This document shows, piece by piece, positions 23,009 through 24,583 of a DNA stretch of 24,583 nt. Position numbers and translations under genes: made by a program. Source of the stretch: Thermoanaerobacterales bacterium. GTDB taxonomy: Bacteria; Actinomycetota; Acidimicrobiia; Acidimicrobiales; JACDCH01. The notes under the pieces are model-generated. The model did no database searches. It saw only the letters and a list, made by a program, of their open reading frames with translations, and was not told where the DNA came from. The DNA lies in assembly GCA_017577565.1 (NCBI GenBank), contig PKRH01000043.1, forward strand, positions 1-24,583, written 5' to 3'. How positions within the stretch are numbered: the stretch's first letter is position 1; every line of letters starts with the position of its first letter.

Positions 23009-23605
23009 ATGGCCGAGGCACCCGCACCCCCGCCCGCGCTCACCAAGAGCCAGGCGGCCCGGCGCGAGCGGGTCGTGCGGGCCGCGCTCGAGCTCGGCGC
23101 CGAGGGCGGCTACGACGCCGTGCAGATGCGCGACGTCGCCGCCCGGGCCGGCGTCGCGCTCGGCACGATCTACCGCTACTTCCCCTCGAAGGACGCGCTG
23201 CTGCTCGCCGTCATGGTCGAGTGGCTCGGCGAGCTGGAGCGCCGGGTCACCCGCCGCCCGCCGACGGGCTCGACGACCGTCGAGCGGATCATGGACGTCA
23301 TCGGCCGGGCCCTGCGCACCATGGACCGCCAGCCCCGGCTGACGACGGCCGTCATCGCCGCCATGACCGCGGGCGACCCGGCGAGCGTCAGCGCCATCGA
23401 GGAGGTCACCCGCGCCATCGCCCGCATCCTGCGGGCCGCGTTCCCGGCCGGCGTCGACCCCGACGTCGAGGCCGCGGCCGCCAAGGTGCTCGGCCACGTG
23501 TGGTGGTCGGCGACGATCTCGTGGGCCAACGGCATGGGCGACATCGCCTGGGTCGAGGGCGAGGTCCGCGAGGCGGCGGAGCTGATCGCCGACCGCTTCG
23601 GCTGA
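23009..23605 (+). CDS. TetR-family transcriptional regulator, KstR-like DNA-binding domain
   Basis: The 198-residue protein begins with an Ala/Pro-rich arm and a basic helix (KSQAARRERVVRAAL), then the TetR helix-turn-helix at about 33-61: GGYDAVQMRDVAARAG followed by VALGTIYRYFPSK. From memory, mycobacterial KstR reads GGYEAVQMRAVADRADVAVGTLYRYFPSK here, so the recognition region is nearly the same. The C-terminal ligand domain is more diverged (RQPRLTTAVIAAM, AAKVLGHVWWSATISWANG). It probably represses the two promoters carrying TAGAACnnGTTCTA and is released by an acyl-CoA or steroid-CoA type ligand, as in KstR. The gene follows the acyl-CoA dehydrogenase by 12 bp. Regulator and target assignment is inference from helix and operator agreement; calling it the KstR orthologue would need a phylogeny. 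Confidence 0.88.
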   Translation: MAEAPAPPPALTKSQAARRERVVRAALELGAEGGYDAVQMRDVAARAGVALGTIYRYFPSKDALLLAVMVEWLGELERRVTRRPPTGSTTVERIMDVIGRALRTMDRQPRLTTAVIAAMTAGDPASVSAIEEVTRAIARILRAAFPAGVDPDVEAAAAKVLGHVWWSATISWANGMGDIAWVEGEVREAAELIADRFG

Positions 23606-23618
23606 CGCCGCCCGCGGC

Positions 23619-24583
23619 TCAGCGGCCCAGGGCCACCGTGGTGCTGGCCAGGACCCGGCCCTGGTGCTCGAGCCGCACGGTCGCCGACTGGTCGGGCGCG
23701 GCGACGAGCAGCCCGAGGCGCAGCTCGGTCGTGCCGGTGATCCGCCCCAGCGTGCAGGTGAGCGACCGGAGCAGGTTCACCACGACGCCGACCAGCGTCG
23801 GGTCGGTCGGGCCGCAGGACGTCCCGGACAGCGACACGGCGTGCGCGCCCGGCGACAGCTCGACGACGAGCTGGGCGCCGGCGAGCGTCCCCGTGCCCGC
23901 GTTCGCGACGTCGACGTCGAGGGTGCCGGACCCCAGGAGCCCGGCCCGCCACCGGGCGTCGAGGGTCACGCCCTGCTGCGGCCCGACGCCCACGTCGGCT
24001 CCCACGTCGACGCCGGCGCCCTCGCCGAGGCCGACGGACACGTCGGCCCCCACGCCGAGCCCGTCCCGCCCGGCGGCGACGTCGACGTCCGCGCCGACGT
24101 CCAGGCCGACGCGGCCGGTGTCGACGTCCGCGCCCACGCCCAGGCCGACCCCGCCCTCGCCGACGCCGGCCGTGACGTCGAGGCCGACGCCCGGGCCGGT
24201 CGACGGGGGCGCGGTGGGGTCGGACCCGACCTCCGTGGTGCCCGGGGCGCCGGTGGTCGCCGTCGAGCCGGCGCCCGCCGGCCGCGCGGCGGTGGTGCCG
24301 GGCGCGCCCGTCGTCGCCTCGGTCGTCGTCGCCTCGGTCGTCGTCCCCCGGTCGGCGACCGACTCGCCGGCGACCTCGACGGTGGCGCCACCCCGGCCGT
24401 GGCCCAGGTCGACGGTGGCGTCGACCGCCGCGACCCCCAACGCCACCGCGGCGACGGCGGCCAGGACCTTGGCCCCGATGCCGAGGCCGACCCCCGCCAG
24501 CGAGGCGCCGCCGCCCACCGCCGCGCCGGAGGCGGCGGTGCCGGCCGCCGCGCCGCCGGCCGCGGCGCCCGAGGGCGTGACCG
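23619..24583 (-). CDS. Membrane-anchored protein with Thr-rich linker and glycine/aspartate repeats (5' end outside the window)
   Basis: The frame is open to the window edge, so the start is not visible; a GTG at 24518 is only an internal possibility. Visible order: a Gly/Ala-rich stretch (ending GGGASLAGVGLGIG), one transmembrane segment (about AKVLAAVAAVALGVAAVDATV), a mucin-like Thr/Ala/Pro linker (24347-24195), five to six copies of a VGLxVGADVDV-like repeat (24191-23970), and a C-terminal Ig/CARDB-like beta domain of about 115 residues with two cysteines that could form a disulfide. The Gly/Ala run before the single span resembles C-terminal extensions of some actinobacterial sigma factors and anti-sigma proteins, with the rest outside the cell; the missing N-terminus would decide. 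I do not assign a function. Confidence 0.6.
   Translation of the reverse strand, partial: VTPSGAAAGGAAAGTAASGAAVGGGASLAGVGLGIGAKVLAAVAAVALGVAAVDATVDLGHGRGGATVEVAGESVADRGTTTEATTTEATTGAPGTTAARPAGAGSTATTGAPGTTEVGSDPTAPPSTGPGVGLDVTAGVGEGGVGLGVGADVDTGRVGLDVGADVDVAAGRDGLGVGADVSVGLGEGAGVDVGADVGVGPQQGVTLDARWRAGLLGSGTLDVDVANAGTGTLAGAQLVVELSPGAHAVSLSGTSCGPTDPTLVGVVVNLLRSLTCTLGRITGTTELRLGLLVAAPDQSATVRLEHQGRVLASTTVALGR
23970..24191 (-). repeat. Degenerate tandem repeat encoding VGLDVGADVDV-like units
   Basis: Five to six units of 13-16 codons with the core V-G-L-(D/G)-V-G-A-D-V follow each other: GVGLDVTAG, GVGLGVGADVDTGR, VGLDVGADVDVAAGRD, GLGVGADVSVGLGEG, AGVDVGADVGVG. The DNA repeats less exactly than the protein, so the pattern seems selected at protein level. 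An Asp every few residues could form beta-roll-like calcium sites. Confidence 0.65.

Noticed and set aside
20792..23497. 901-aa minus frame across the SDR and acyl-CoA dehydrogenase
   Set aside because: It contradicts both well-supported genes and shows no family features.

Overview
The window is very GC-rich (well over 70% by eye), densely packed, and uses many GTG starts and 4-bp GTGA/ATGA gene overlaps. The tatA-tatC-helY order at the left edge, a DUF4193-type acidic zinc protein, and TANNNT -10 boxes placed 6-10 nt before start codons all point to an actinobacterium (Actinomycetota). Several proteins of no recognised family, and the general style, suggest the class Acidimicrobiia, but I infer that and cannot prove it. 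I see no rRNA, tRNA, CRISPR array, insertion sequence or phage gene. It reads as ordinary chromosome.

Layout. 1-4153 (+): tail of a probable tatA, tatC, a Ski2/Mtr4-type helicase (helY), and a short lipid-kinase-like protein, coupled by overlapping start and stop codons. 4209-8131 (+): three separately promoted enzymes: an MDR oxidoreductase lacking zinc-site cysteines, an M20 amidohydrolase, and a tandem-domain ThyX-like protein. 8336-10229 (+): DUF4193 protein, an uncharacterised 177-aa protein, a GNAT acetyltransferase and a Nudix hydrolase, the last three coupled. 10287-11051 (-): enoyl-CoA hydratase. 11224-11421 (+): small zinc ribbon with a 5' stem-loop leader. 11467-13531 (-): a 506-aa conserved-looking hypothetical protein and an Rrf2-family regulator. 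13692-19296 (+): a complete branched-chain-amino-acid-type ABC importer (lipoprotein, fused LivH-LivM permease, two ATPases) plus a small two-TM protein. 19293-21639 (-): UbiB/AarF-like kinase and an SDR. 21770-23605 (+): acyl-CoA dehydrogenase and a TetR regulator. 23619-24583 (-): edge-truncated membrane-anchored repeat protein.

The most interesting observation ties the right half together. The TetR protein has a DNA-binding helix region very like mycobacterial KstR, the cholesterol-catabolism repressor. Two perfect matches to the KstR operator pattern TnnAACnnGTTnnA lie in the window: TAGAACCTGTTCTA just downstream of the ABC-importer promoter (13617-13630), and TAGAACACGTTCTA overlapping the -10 of the acyl-CoA dehydrogenase (21746-21759). 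This suggests a local KstR-like regulon joining a Liv-type importer to beta-oxidation, perhaps for uptake and degradation of a steroid, lipid or similar acyl substrate. A separate 7-bp inverted repeat sits exactly between the -35 and -10 of the importer promoter, opposite the divergent Rrf2 gene, so the importer may be under dual control.

A second window-wide theme is transcription architecture: about ten genes have a TANNNT hexamer 6-10 nt before the start codon and no Shine-Dalgarno, as expected for leaderless mRNAs. In two cases the preceding gene's stop codon forms the first bases of the -10 box.
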